Below, one piece after another: positions 11,815 to 23,152 of a stretch of DNA of 64,000 nucleotides. A program made the position numbers and the translations under genes. Each line of letters opens with the position of its first letter. Within the stretch, counting starts at the first letter, position 1. Below the pieces are notes generated by a model. The model was not told the DNA's origin, made no database searches, and saw only the letters and a program-made list of their open reading frames with translations. The DNA is from Bimuria novae-zelandiae CBS 107.79 (Eukaryota; Ascomycota; Dothideomycetes; Pleosporales; Didymosphaeriaceae), in the NCBI GenBank assembly GCA_010015655.1, contig ML976659.1, positions 594,360-658,359 on the forward strand, in the 5' to 3' direction.

Positions 11815-12499
11815 TTATCCCCTCTCTCCGACGATTCGTCCCTAAATTACATAACCTGTCTTACTAAATAGATAAAGTTTAGTTACCCTGCTTCTTAGTA
11901 TATTTTACTATAATATCTTTCGCTAAAGCCCGCGCTATTCGTCTTAGTATTAAAACTTACTATAATAGTGTTATCTATCCTATCTCTTATAATTGTTGCT
12001 TACTTTTTAGCTCTAAGTGCGTTATTATGCCGTTATTTAATCCTAACGCTTGTTTAAAGTGTTCCGAGTGCATCTATGCGCAAAAGCCTTACGTAAACTT
12101 ATCGTAGGCATTATTAGACAAGACTCGTAATAAGTATAAAAAGAAGGTGGATGCGAATAAGAAATTATTAGTAGAAGTGTTAATTTGACTTTTACGAAAT
12201 AAGAAAATATTATAGTAGGCTAAGGAGCGTGCTAAGAAGAAGGCGTAATACCTTATATCTAAAATAGATACTACTAGAGAGTTAGAAGCAGAGGCTACGT
12301 TAGAGGACTATCTTATCGTAGCGGCCACTATTAGCTTCTCTCCTCTAATATGGTTAATACTAGGGTTGTTAAATAATTACTCTAGTACCTTGCCTACAAT
12401 CGCGAGCGGCTCTTAGGTATATTCCTGTAGTACTAGTAGAGTAATTATTTGTAGTTTGCTAAGTTTTCTTTAGGTTCCTATATATTCTTGCTGTGTGGG

Positions 12500-15400
12500 T
12501 ATCCCTTCTATTTAATAAGATACGTTCGTGGTTAATCCGTGTGTTATAGTATTTATTTAGCTTCGAATTCGTTTTCTTCCTCTGGCTGGTGATAGAAGGT
12601 GGTCTTGACTAGTGTCTCTAGGTCGGCGGGTTCTAATCAGTCTATATAGAATACCAGGTGTATTTTAGCGTCTAGTGGTAATTCTAATCGATAGTTGACT
12701 AGTAATACTTGTTCGGAAATAAAAAATGGTCCGATTTTAACATGGTCTAGTTTCTTATGTTTCTTTTTCTAAGTCTAAAGATTCTTTATAAGTAGATATG
12801 CTTTATCCCCCTTCTTTAGCTAAGGTGCCGTTTTTTATTTTTAATTTATATAAGAAATTGCTTGCTATTAAGCTTTCTCGAGGTTCTCTTAGAGTTGTTC
12901 GTGTGTCCTTCTTATTGTTTCTGCCAAATTAATGGCTTCTTCTGTTCTGATAGTCGTAGGAAGTGCTTGGTTAAAGAGATGTAGATGTCTTTCGTGGTTT
13001 GCATAGAATAGTGTATGTCCTGTTGCCGCTGATATCTTGTTGTTGTATGCCAGTTGTGCCATTAGTAATAAGGAAATCTAGTTATTCTTCTGGTTATTAT
13101 AGTAGATGCGTAGGTACGTTTCAATTGTCTAATTTGTACGTTCTGTTTGTCCGTCTGTCTGTGGATGGTAGGCTGTTAATAGCTTTCGTTTCGTTCTAAT
13201 AAGCGCCATAAGCGTTGTCTAGTAGTTTAATATGAAGAGTTTGTCTCGATCGCTAATAATTGTCTTTGGTATGCTGTAGTGTCGTATAAGTTAATCTAGG
13301 ATAAGGAATGCAAGTTCCTTGGCCGTAGTTATTTTCTAATATAGTAGTAGTTCTACGTATTTGGTGAATCTGCATACGATTACTAATATAGAGTTATAGC
13401 TTACTCTTATTACTGGATCTTTCGACTTAGGTAGTCCTATTATAAAGTCTATAGCGATATCTTCCTATGGTGCTGTTGGTATTTAGATGGCTTGCATTTC
13501 TCTATATTTGTGATGTGTTGCGTGTTTATTACGTTAGCAGTCTGCGTATTTGCGAATATATTTAGTTACTGCTTCCTTAATTCCTTTAAAGCTGTAGTTC
13601 CGTTGGATAAGTTCTATTGTCTTAGTGATGCCTGGGTGTCCGTACACAGGGTTATCGTGGTATTGCCGTATAATTTCTATTTATTAGTCCTTGGGTACTT
13701 CTCGTGTTGCTATGAGGAGTTAGTTAAGTTCTATAGTTAGTCCTAATAATCTATTATCGTTCTATTTTAGAATTGCTAAGTAGGTTTTAATCTTATCTCC
13801 TGCGAGGTTACTACGTCTACTTAAGGCGTCTGCTCGTTCGTTTTCTCTGCCTAGAGTGTATATGATTTTGAACTTGTATTGTCCTAAAGTCTCTGCCCAT
13901 CTCGCTTGTCGAGGTGTTAATTCTTTAGTTGTTATAAATCTAAGAAGATTCTTGTAGTCTATAAAAATTGTAAGGTCTAAGTAGCTATGTGCGTAGATCC
14001 TCTAATACTTTAGTGCTTTAATAATTGTATATAGTTCCTTATTGTGTATATCGTATTGTAATTCTGCATTGTTAAGTTTATATAAGTAGTAAGCAATTAG
14101 GTGCTAATATTTATTCTTCTCTTGTTTGGCGCATGCTCCTAGTGCTAAATCGCTTGCGTTTGTCTTAATCTTTATTGGTTTTCTGTCCTGGAAGTGCATG
14201 AGTACTGGTGGTTTAATATATGCTTTGCGTAGTGTCTAAAATGCTTCTTCGCATTCTATTGTCTATTTAAAGGGTGTATCCTTCCTAGTAAGGTTTATAA
14301 GGGGTATTATAATCTTTGCGTAATCTTGGATAAATTATTAGTTAAATCTACAGAATCCTAAGAATTCTTAGATGTTCTTTGCTATTTTTAGTTGTAGCTA
14401 GTTCTTAACGCATTCGATCTTGTTAGGGCTTACCTTAATTTCTTCTATATTAATAACATGTCCTAGGAATTTAAGTTCTGTCTAAAAGAACTTGCATTTT
14501 TCTAGTTTAAGCTATAAGTGTGAGTTATTAAGTTCTCTAAGTACTATCTTGACATGTTCCACATAGTTGTCGAGGTTGTCCAAGTAGATCAGGATATCGT
14601 TTATGTATGCGATAACGAAGATGTCTAGGTAATATTAGAGTATGTTATTAATAAGCGCTTAAAATGTTGCTAGCGCGTTCGTGAGTCTAAATAGCATGAC
14701 AGTGTACTCGAATAGTTTATATTAAGACCTAAATACTGTCTTCTATTCTTTACCTTTCTTAATCTAGATAAGGTAGTATCCATCGCGTAGGTCTAGCGAG
14801 GTGAATACCTTTGCCTGTGCTAGCCTGTCTCGTAGTTCCGTAATATTTGGTAGTAGATAGCGATTCTTAATTATTATGTTATTAAGTTTTTAATAGTCCA
14901 CGCAGGGCCTTAGTTCGCCGCTTTTCTTAAGTATAAATATAAATAGGCTTGCTGCTAGTAACGTTAATAGTTATATATATCCTTTCGCTAGGTTTGTCTT
15001 AATAAATTCTTTTTCTTGTTGGAGTTCTTTGCCTAATTTTACGTATAGTAGTCTAAAGGGTGGCGTCTTCCCTTCTTTTAGGTTAATTGTATAATCCTAG
15101 GGTTAGTGCTTAGGTAGATTTGCTTTTCCTTCCTCTTCTCGAAACAGATGGCTCTATTCTATAAACTATTTAGGGATAACGTGGGTTGCGCGTTGCTCTC
15201 TTTCCTTCGTAGGAATTAGCTCATCTACTGTCTCGCGCTCTATAACCTGGTAGTTCCTGCCAGCATCTGCCAAGGTTAATCTGTTCTTAATCTTTAATTT
15301 CGAGACTATAGTGTTAATAGCTCTCTTATCTACTATTAAACTCTATTAATACGTAGGCTTTGCTTACGATGTATAGTCGCAGCGCTTAAAGGATAGCGTT

Positions 15401-17653
15401 TATTATTCCTAATTAATTATAGGGTTATGCTTCTTAAACTAGGTTAGTCTTAATATTACATCGTGACTAGCTTCCTTAAAGATATCAAGGGTAATCGTTT
15501 CCTGGTGTCTATAGATCTTGAGTGTTATCTTAACCTCGTATTCGACTTGTGGCATGCCTGGCATTAGGTATTTATTTATAATATGGATAACATAAGCTTC
15601 TGCCTTTTAACGCTTATAGAGTCTTACTTTATTAAGTGCCTTTTGCGAGATATAGCTTTATTATGCTCCTAAATCTAGCATGGCCTTTATCCATGTTCCT
15701 TTAAGCTAAACCGGTAGCTTAATTAGTGCTTAACTGTTAATGGCATTTAGCTCTCTAAAGGCGTCTTCCCTCCTAAGCCTAGGTCTAAAAAAGACATCTT
15801 ATCTATAGGTGGCTTTATAGGATTAAGGTGTCCTTCCTTCTTCTTCTCCTAAGGCTGCTACTAGGCCTTTTCTAGGAGAGCTTCATTGTTTTCTTCCTTC
15901 TGTACCGTTTTAATCCTAAGGGTCGTAGTCCCTTTTGGTATGCGATTGAACCTATGCTTTTCTTTTTACTTTTTGTATTCCTTATAATTAGGGTGTAAGC
16001 ATGTTTGCCACTTGTCAGATGTATATTTTCTATTAACTAATAGTAATATTACTTAGTTTAACACTTAGTTAAGGTGTAGAAAGTGTCGCGTTTTGCGCTT
16101 GTCCTAAAGGTAAACGTCATAATAGGCGATAGGGCAGTTAAACTACTCCTATTTATATTATTAATACGTTCGGGGAAAGTAACTGTATTCCTTAGCTTAG
16201 TAATAAATAGTATATTAGTCTTTTCTATAGAGGGTCTATCGTATAGTCTTATGCGTAGGATTACGGTGGTCTAGGTTGTACTATAGTTTGTAGTTTGGGT
16301 TTTCGTTTAGGTATTTCTTCTTAGGATCTTTATAGGCGTAGTAGTAGTCCGCCATTTCTCGTGCTGCTTTACTAACTAGGTTAGGTTAGTAAGCGTGAAA
16401 AAATACTTTTGCGTAGTCTTGTTATTCTATTGCCGTAAACCTAAAATCTCCTTCCCTTAGTTAGTGTTTTTCTAAGAAGTCGAAAACATTCGTTGTCTTA
16501 CTAGTAATAGGTTTGCTCTAGCTAGGGTAAGGTATAAGAAATTAAGGTATTAGTTCCTTTTCCTTTCCTTTACCGTCCGAACTTTCGTGTGCATCCTTGT
16601 AGAGTTATAAGTTAGGTAATTCTAATTGTTCTAATTCTTTGTTATAGATATCAATCTACTTAATGGCGTCTATTACCTGCCATTCTTCGTTGGTGGTTTC
16701 TTCTTTGTCGACGGATAGTACGTTTAACTATCTAATAATTTTGTTCTTAGATCTATAGTTCCTAGTAATATAATCTAGTTTATTATATGTAAAGTAAGTG
16801 CGTGTCTTAGTTCCCTAGCGTTAGGTTCTATCTAAGATGCGCTTGTTATCTTTTAGCTAGTAAGAGCCTATTCCTCTTCCTTTCTTTCTAATCATGACGT
16901 TGAGCTGTCCGTAGTGGATTCCTTCTATAGGTTACGGTCTATAGTTGTCTCGTTGCTGCCTTAGTTAGTAGTTAGTCTTTACGGGCGGTCCTATATATCC
17001 TTAAGATTAGTTCTAGCGTAGGTTACGTTCTAGCTTATACCATGCTTTGTTAATTTAAATTGCTTCCTTAGATAGTTCTTCTAATATATTAGTCTTGGCT
17101 TTAGTACGTAGGAGTTCCTCGCGCACGGTCCTCTTTAGTCCTTTACGATATATTGCTATAAGGGTAGCGTCGTTCTAGTTAATTTAGTCTGTATACTTGC
17201 GGAATTTAGAGTCGTATTCTGCTGTAGAGCGTACCTGTTTAAGGCTTTAGATAGCTTGCTTAGTAATAGCTTCTTAGTTTATAACTCTAAAGTACTATTT
17301 AACTTTCTCGTAGAACTTATTATAGTCTTCTATAATCTGGTTAATTGCGTTATTAGTGTTGTTGTTTCTAGCTAGATATTAGTTAAGATAAGGTTAAATC
17401 TATTTTAAAGCATTTCCTTTTATAAAGGTTGCAGCGAACACGGTCTTGTTAGCGTTATCTTAGTCCTTATTCTTTATTTTATAGAAGTATAAGTTAAGTT
17501 ATAAGATTTAAAGTTCCGTTTGCTTGCGGTCTCTATAAAAGAAGTTAGGTTTACTAAAAGTACCTCCCTTAATAGTTATAATACTATCCTTAGGGGTGCC
17601 TATTAGCGTGTTGGAAAGGTTGTCGTATCCACTTATATTAAGGGTGTTTAAGA
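12500..17653 (-). pseudogene. gag-pol relic of the Ty3/gypsy element
   Basis: Many stops, but Pol landmarks are legible on the minus strand: LRPCVDY of reverse transcriptase (14894-14912); the catalytic block as YINDILIY (14584-14607), where the usual YxDD first Asp has become Asn by G-to-A; RNase H ending in TPRQARWAE and ENERADAL (about 13830-13960); the integrase zinc-binding HDNPVYGHPG (about 13600-13665); the integrase core YHPQTDGQTERTN (about 13135-13173); and a chromovirus-like C-terminal region (about 12560-12660). The rightmost 1.6 kb is the expected gag position. Not functional. Confidence 0.88.
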
Positions 17654-18128
17654 TGTTAAGTCTAACAGGGTAGCTAATCCTTAAGGGGCTAAGGTTAGTT
17701 CTTAAGTAGGAGTAGTAGCGATAGGATAAGGGGTCTTAATAGCTTGCGCGTATTAAAGGGGTGTTAGTATTAAAGGTGTGTATAGCATAATTAAATTAAC
17801 AAAGTTGCTTATTTAGATCTAAACGATAGATTAATAAACAGGTTAAACACGAGGTGGAAGAGTCCATCCTTATGTTCCTATATACTTAGCATGCTCGACT
17901 TGCTCAACTCGAGCAGAGCGAGCACAGCCTTGGCCTTATGCACCTGTTCGACTTGCTCGACTCGAGCAGAGCGAGCACAGCCTTGGCCTTATGCACCTGC
18001 TCGACTTGCTTGCTTCGAGCGCTTCGAGCAGTCACGTGACCTGCCCATTGCTGTGCCACCATTGGCTCCCATAAGACCTTGTCCGTCTCAGAATGTTAGC
18101 CTGGTGATGCTAAATACAGATCCTAACA
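17654..18128 (-). repeat. 5' LTR of the Ty3/gypsy element, 475 bp
   Basis: Begins TGTTAAGTC and ends CCTAACA. Contains two tandem copies of a 53-bp unit (around 17890-18000), where the other LTR has one, and a GTCACGTGAC palindrome at 18031-18040. An 80-codon open frame across it is an artefact of the repeat. Confidence 0.93.
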
Positions 18129-18133
18129 CTTAG

Positions 18134-19195
18134 CTAAGCTTGGCGCCTCCTTATACTCGATAGCCACGACAGCTACCTCTTAATAGACTTTATTAAATAC
18201 TGCGAGGCTTATAAAATACTACTAGCCGTGTTTCCCCCTTACTTAACCTATATACTATAGCCTCTTAATGTAGTTTGCTTTAAACCTCTTAGTAGCAACT
18301 ACTCCACTAAGCTTACTAATTACTTTTTTAAAACGTAAGGGTTGCTAGCTATCTAGAAGGGAGACTTCTTCCCGCTGTTCTAGGGTGCTTAGGAGTCTAC
18401 GTTTACAATAAAACTCGTCCTTAAGGCGTTTAAAGCTACTAGTATAGCCCCTATAAAGGCTGACGTCGTACTTAAGCGTTTCCGCAAACAGGACAATAAT
18501 AAGAGTGAGGCATGGCTCTCAGCCCTTTTGCCTGAGGACTGGAGGCAGATGGAGCGTCTCATACGTGCTGTAGTGAAGGATACCTCGGCGGAGACCTCGC
18601 AGAAGCTCTCCCAAACGCTACACCAACTTCAGGTTTAAAACGAGCTACTACACCATGAGAATAGCGGCCTAAGGGATGCTCTCACTACTAAGAAGCAGCG
18701 TAAGAACGCTGGCAAGCCTCTTAATTTGTAGCGCGAGGAGGAGTACTACGGTGGTGCTACTTTCTAGTCGCCCTCTAAGTTCGAGCGAGCACGTGAGCGT
18801 GAGGTAGAAAAGCAACACTAAGAGGAGCAGGAGAGACTAGCAAAGTTAAATAGAAAGGAGCTTCAAGCTGCTGCCAAGCTCCTTAAGGAGCAAGAGAAGG
18901 AGGAGCGTCGTGTGGCGAGAGAGAGAGCCAAGGAGGTGCGAGATTAGATGAAGGCCGAACAGGTGGCTGCCCGGGATGCCAGAAAAGCTGCTCAAAACAC
19001 TAGGCAGGCCTCTACAATTACCTAAAGAGGCAAGCGCAAAGCTTCAAAAGCACCTCTAGCAAAGCGCAAGCCAAAACGAGCTAAGGGCGGTGCTGTAGCT
19101 TATCCGTCGTCCCTAGAAGCTGCACCAGCACCTCCACCTAAAGTCAGCTCTCGCGGTCGCGCAATCACTCTCTCGCGAAAACTTAGATAGTATAA
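18134..19195 (+). pseudogene. C-terminal half of pogo-like transposase, element B
   Basis: Continues the transposase after the retrotransposon. The last catalytic region reads PPYLTYILQPLNV where LQPLDV is usual, so the Asp has become Asn (G-to-A). From about 18480 the sequence is much less damaged: LPEDWRQMERLIRAVVKD, a coiled region, and a Lys/Arg-rich tail (AKRKPKRAKGG), typical of the C-terminus of these transposases. Confidence 0.8.
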
Positions 19196-19558
19196 CTTGT
19201 TTGTACGCCTCTACGGAGTAATTATAATAAAAAATCTCGCGATAATCGCTTTTGTAGCGCTCACAATAACCTCATCTTTGTGGTGGTGAGCATGTTGGTG
19301 TTGGTGCACGAGCCCGCGCGGTGCACGAGCCCGTCGGGCACGGTACCGTACTCTTGGCGTACGGTTAGTACGAGGACCTGGTTTTTAGTGACGCATAACG
19401 GAGATCCGTGCGCCATCACCCAAAATGGACGCCCTATACAAATCACCACCAAAACACCATTTCTATCGATGATATATATAATCTGGGGTGCGCAAACCAA
19501 AAATGAGGCTGTAGATTTTGTATAGGAGAGCTACTATCGCGAGATTTCTTGGTGGTTA

Positions 19559-20929
19559 TTACCCACCACCTTCATGAAAGTCGTTATCACTATGCTTGAT
19601 GATACGCTGTACAATGTTAGGTATGATGTTAATCTACTTATTTATTACTTCTTAAGGTAGCGCATCCCAATTGTAAAGCTAGTAAGCTTTACAATCGCCT
19701 GCGCAAGTTGAGGGTTTAAAGTCCTTAGTGATATGACGCCGTATCCACGGCCAGGCATGTTCCTCTGCGTTCACGTCGGGTGAGTGGCCTGGCCAACGTA
19801 GCTTCTCGATATGGGAGACGCTGAGATATTCAGTAGCTATCTTGGAGGTGTGAGAGGGAGCACCGTCTTTAAGGAGGATTGAATTATGCCCTGTTCGTCG
19901 TAGGTGCTTGATAAAGGGCACTAACTTAGGCTTAAGGACCTCCTCACGGTGTCTCCACCCATCTACGCCACCACGGGTCCTGTCACCTCTCTTGAGCTCG
20001 TGTTTTTTCGTCCAGGAGTGCTTCTTGCTGTTGACCTCGCTGTCGCCCATTGATCGTAGTGCGCGGCGTGCGAGAAGCACAAGTTCTTCACGCTGGCGAC
20101 GATTCTCCTGGTTCTCTGCCTCTAGCGCTTTTTGTGCCTCTCTCTTCTGCTCGGGCGTCTCCTTCTCGTAAATGTGAGTAGGTCCCTTATAATCGTAGGT
20201 GAAGGATCCATAGAATTGAAGCGTATAGTAATTGGCTTGTATCTTAGGGCGTTTAACGTCCTTGTGGTACACCTTATTAGCTTTATACTAAGCTCTCTTC
20301 ATGCCGCGCTGCTCGCCCACCCGAGCAGGCGTCTCATCCGTGTAAACGACGCGGCGATAGTTAAAGCCTTTGCCATCGCCGTACTCATCTTTATCTGGGT
20401 TGTGGGCGAGTGCCCACTCGTAGCGCTCCTTGCGCTGATCGTCGGTGAGGGTAGGTTTGAAACCCTGTGCTTTGCGCGAGTACCCAGCTTCGTACATAAC
20501 GTTCTGGAAGGTCGTAATAGACATCTTTGGAAGGCCTCTCTTCTCGAAATATCCATCCGCAATTGCCTGCCAAGCTTTCTTCTCACGGTGTTCGCGATCT
20601 AAGGTAACAATCTTGATGATGAGGTCCTTCTGACTTTAATCAAGAAGTTCTGGGCGACCACGACCGATATCGTTCTCGTACAAGCTGGGATCCCATAAAG
20701 GAAACTTTAATGCTTCTGACCTGCTCTTTACACGCGATATAAGCCTTGAGAGATTGCCCTGATCAATTTCCAGCTCTTTTGCGACACTAATTTGTGATGC
20801 CCCACCCAGCACCGCTGCCCCCACAGCGAAGGCACGTTTGAGCGGCGCCATCTCCTCACGTTCGGTCTTGTTCACCCTGAATTTTCGTGCCTTATAAGGG
20901 AAGGGCTTACGGCAATTCGTTTGAGGCAT
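19559..20929 (-). pseudogene. Tc1-like DD34E transposase of element F, lightly damaged
   Basis: A single frame of 457 codons runs from ATG 20929 to TAA at 19559, interrupted by only a few in-frame stops (near 20636, 20288, 19679 and further on). Each fits C-to-T or G-to-A, for example CAA to TAA and TGG to TAG. The N-terminus has a helix-turn-helix (ASQISVAKELEIDQGNLSRL). Catalytic residues appear as VVYTDET, LLKDGAPSHTSK and SPDVNAEEHAW; 34 residues separate the second Asp from the Glu. This is the least decayed transposase in the window, so F was hit by RIP lightly or late. Confidence 0.9.
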
Positions 20930-21029
20930 ATTTCGTAAAATTTGGATGCGATTTAGTAGAGTTATGGCACGGCAAAGTGTAGGTGTTAATGTTTTAATTA
21001 GTATGGGGCGGGGCGCACGGGCTCGGTTA

Positions 21030-23150
21030 CCGTAGCTTGGCAGGTCGTGCGCACTGTCAGGTCATGCACACCCCAACAAAATCGCTCCCTCTATTGAACG
21101 CGTCACAACTCCACCAATATGGACCCGATCCAGGCTGCAATCAATGATATTAAATCGCTAAGACTAGGAGAATAATTCTTATATAATTAAATAGCTAAAA
21201 AGCATAGTGTTGTGCGCTTAATATTAACGCGTAGGTATAGACGCGTTACGTAGGCACATATAGTTAGCTATAAGAATCTTTAAAATTTTAGCTAATAATA
21301 AGAACAGGAGCTTTTATAATATATTAAACGCTTTACTAAACGTGGTCTTCCTCTTATATAGTAAATAATATAAAGCTTTGCCTCTATAATAGCTAAAAAA
21401 GACATTAGTATATTATAGATTAATTGCTTTATTAAGCGCAACGCTAAATTCTTAATATTATAATAAATAACTAGTATTAATAATAATTACTACAAAGCTA
21501 ATTCCTTAGGCAAATATAAGCTCTACTTTTAGCTTCTACAGCAAAAGATTAGGTAGTATCAGATCGAGACTTAGCATATATATAATATGGACGAAAAAGG
21601 CTGCCTGCTCGGCATCACCTCCCGCTTAAAGAGGATCTTTGATAGGCCTCTGTACGAGAGCAAAGCAGTAAGGCAAGCTATTCAGGATGGTAGTTGTGAA
21701 TGGATATCAATTATCGCTTGTATATGCGCCGACGGATCTGCTCTAGATCCAGCTCTAATCTATCAGGCCACCTCTATAGATATATAATTAACTTAGATAG
21801 AAGACCTTAATCCTTAACACTATTAAGTTTTTATTATAGTATTAGAATCTAGCTAGATAAATAATTAGATAGGCCTCGTATAGCTTTAATAGGTGTTTAA
21901 TTGCCTTATAGAGTTAAAAGCTAGATAATTATATTAACTATTAATTTTTAATAGCTATAGATCTTACGTTACTATAGATTTTATTAACTTTTGTAATTAT
22001 AATAAGATCCTATTAGCTATTTATTTACTATATTTAACTAATACGCTGTAGCCTCTTAATATTTATATATTTAAGCTTCTATTAATTGCGTATTTAAACA
22101 AGCTATTAGTCTTCCTATAAAATATCCTAAAAATAGCCTTTATTGCTAAAAGAGACTTCTTTAGCCTATTCTAAAAGGTCTAGGTTAGTACTATAAGGTA
22201 GCTATTAATACTTTAGGCCTTTAAGGCTATAAGCTTATTACCTCTACACCTAAAGGCTGTCCTTAAGCGGTTTAATAATAATTACTTACTTAAGTAAGAA
22301 TTATAAAAAAGTTCTACCTTAGTACTTAGCGTATTAAATTAGAGAAAAATTAATAGGCTCCTAAAGGCTTATATTAATATTGGGGCTAGTAATATAGCTA
22401 AAAAGCTAAGTTAAACTATATATTTAATCTTTGCACGAGCTTAGCTTATAGAGCATAAAAATTAAAGTCTATAAAAAGCTTTAGCTATTTAAAAGAGACG
22501 CTTAAAGCAAGGTAGGCCTCTACTTTTTAATTAACCTTATAAGGATTAAGGGGGAGCTATTTTTATATTACTCTATAGCGTATAGCGGGCACGTAATTAT
22601 TAACATGAAAAAGATACTAAAGCGTAGTAACTATAGCTTTAAAAAAGTAAGTAGAGGCCTGTTAGGCTAGCTAGTAGCTTAAAGTAAAGCTACTCTAGGA
22701 GAGGCGCGTTACTTAAGTAGCTACTAAAAATACACACATAAAGTAGAAGGCTAATAAGGCTACTAAGTAATACCTTAATTAATAGGCTTATAGGGCTAAT
22801 TAATAACTTTAAAATTATATTAAACTAGCTAAAAAGGGTAATAAAAAGGCTTTAAAGTCTACTATTTTATTTATTAAGAAAAAAAAGCCTGCGTTAGCAC
22901 CTGTGCGCGTTAATAAAGCTATATCTACTCTACTAATACCCTTATTACGTAGTAGCTAAATTATTAGAATACTAAGTAGATATTAATAATCTAAGTAGCT
23001 AATAATTATCTACAGGCCTAGGAGACCTTAACTCTAGAAAATCTCGTAATAATATTAATTATGGGTGGCTCAGCAGCCTTATGTTGCTGGCCAAGCGATT
23101 TTGTTGGGGTGCGCATGACCTGACAGTGCGCACGACCTGCCAAGCTACAG
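21030..23150 (+). mobile_element. Element C: pogo-like transposon, 2121 bp
   Basis: Inverted repeats begin CCGTAGCTTGGCAGGTCG at 21030 and end with their complement at 23150 (one or two differences), flanked by TA at 21028-21029 and 23151-23152. The motif AGGTCGTGC/AGGTCATGC recurs at 17-bp spacing (21042-21050, 21059-21067). The right TA is also the left TA of element E, so C landed exactly at E's edge. Confidence 0.93.
21119..22950 (+). pseudogene. pogo-like transposase relic, element C
   Basis: ATG at 21119 gives MDPIQAAINDIKSLRLGE, matching the element B start, then stops. The DDE start is legible at 21587-21787 (MDEKGCLLGITSRLKRIFDR; ACICADGSALDPALIY), close to element A. The remainder is AT-rich with frequent stops. 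Dead by RIP-type changes. Confidence 0.85.
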
Positions 23151-23152
23151 TA

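Larger units (their letters stand above)
11393..18128 (-). mobile_element. Degenerate Ty3/gypsy LTR retrotransposon inserted in element B
   Basis: 6736 bp on the minus strand, flanked by a perfect 5-bp target duplication CTTAG (11388-11392 and 18129-18133). LTRs at both ends begin TGTTAAGTCTAA; the right one ends CCTAACA and the left CCTAATA, a RIP-type change. Domains run right to left as gag, reverse transcriptase, RNase H, integrase and a C-terminal Pol region, the order of Ty3/gypsy elements. Confidence 0.95.
10483..19343 (+). mobile_element. Element B: pogo-like transposon containing a Ty3/gypsy element
   Basis: Inverted repeats start CCGTGCCCGACGGGCTCG at 10483 and end with the exact complement at 19343, flanked by TA (10481-10482, 19344-19345). 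Inside the repeat, GGGCTCGTGCAC occurs twice, 17 bp apart (10494-10505, 10511-10522). Removing the retrotransposon and its 5-bp duplication (6741 bp) leaves 2120 bp, almost the same size as element C (2121 bp). The 3' subterminal signature AAAATCTCGCGATAAT is at 19231-19246. Confidence 0.93.

Noticed and set aside
17891..18133. 80-codon plus-strand frame
   Set aside because: Lies wholly in the 5' LTR and its 53-bp tandem unit.
20132..20602. 156-codon plus-strand frame
   Set aside because: Antisense to the F transposase, whose catalytic motifs are on the minus strand.
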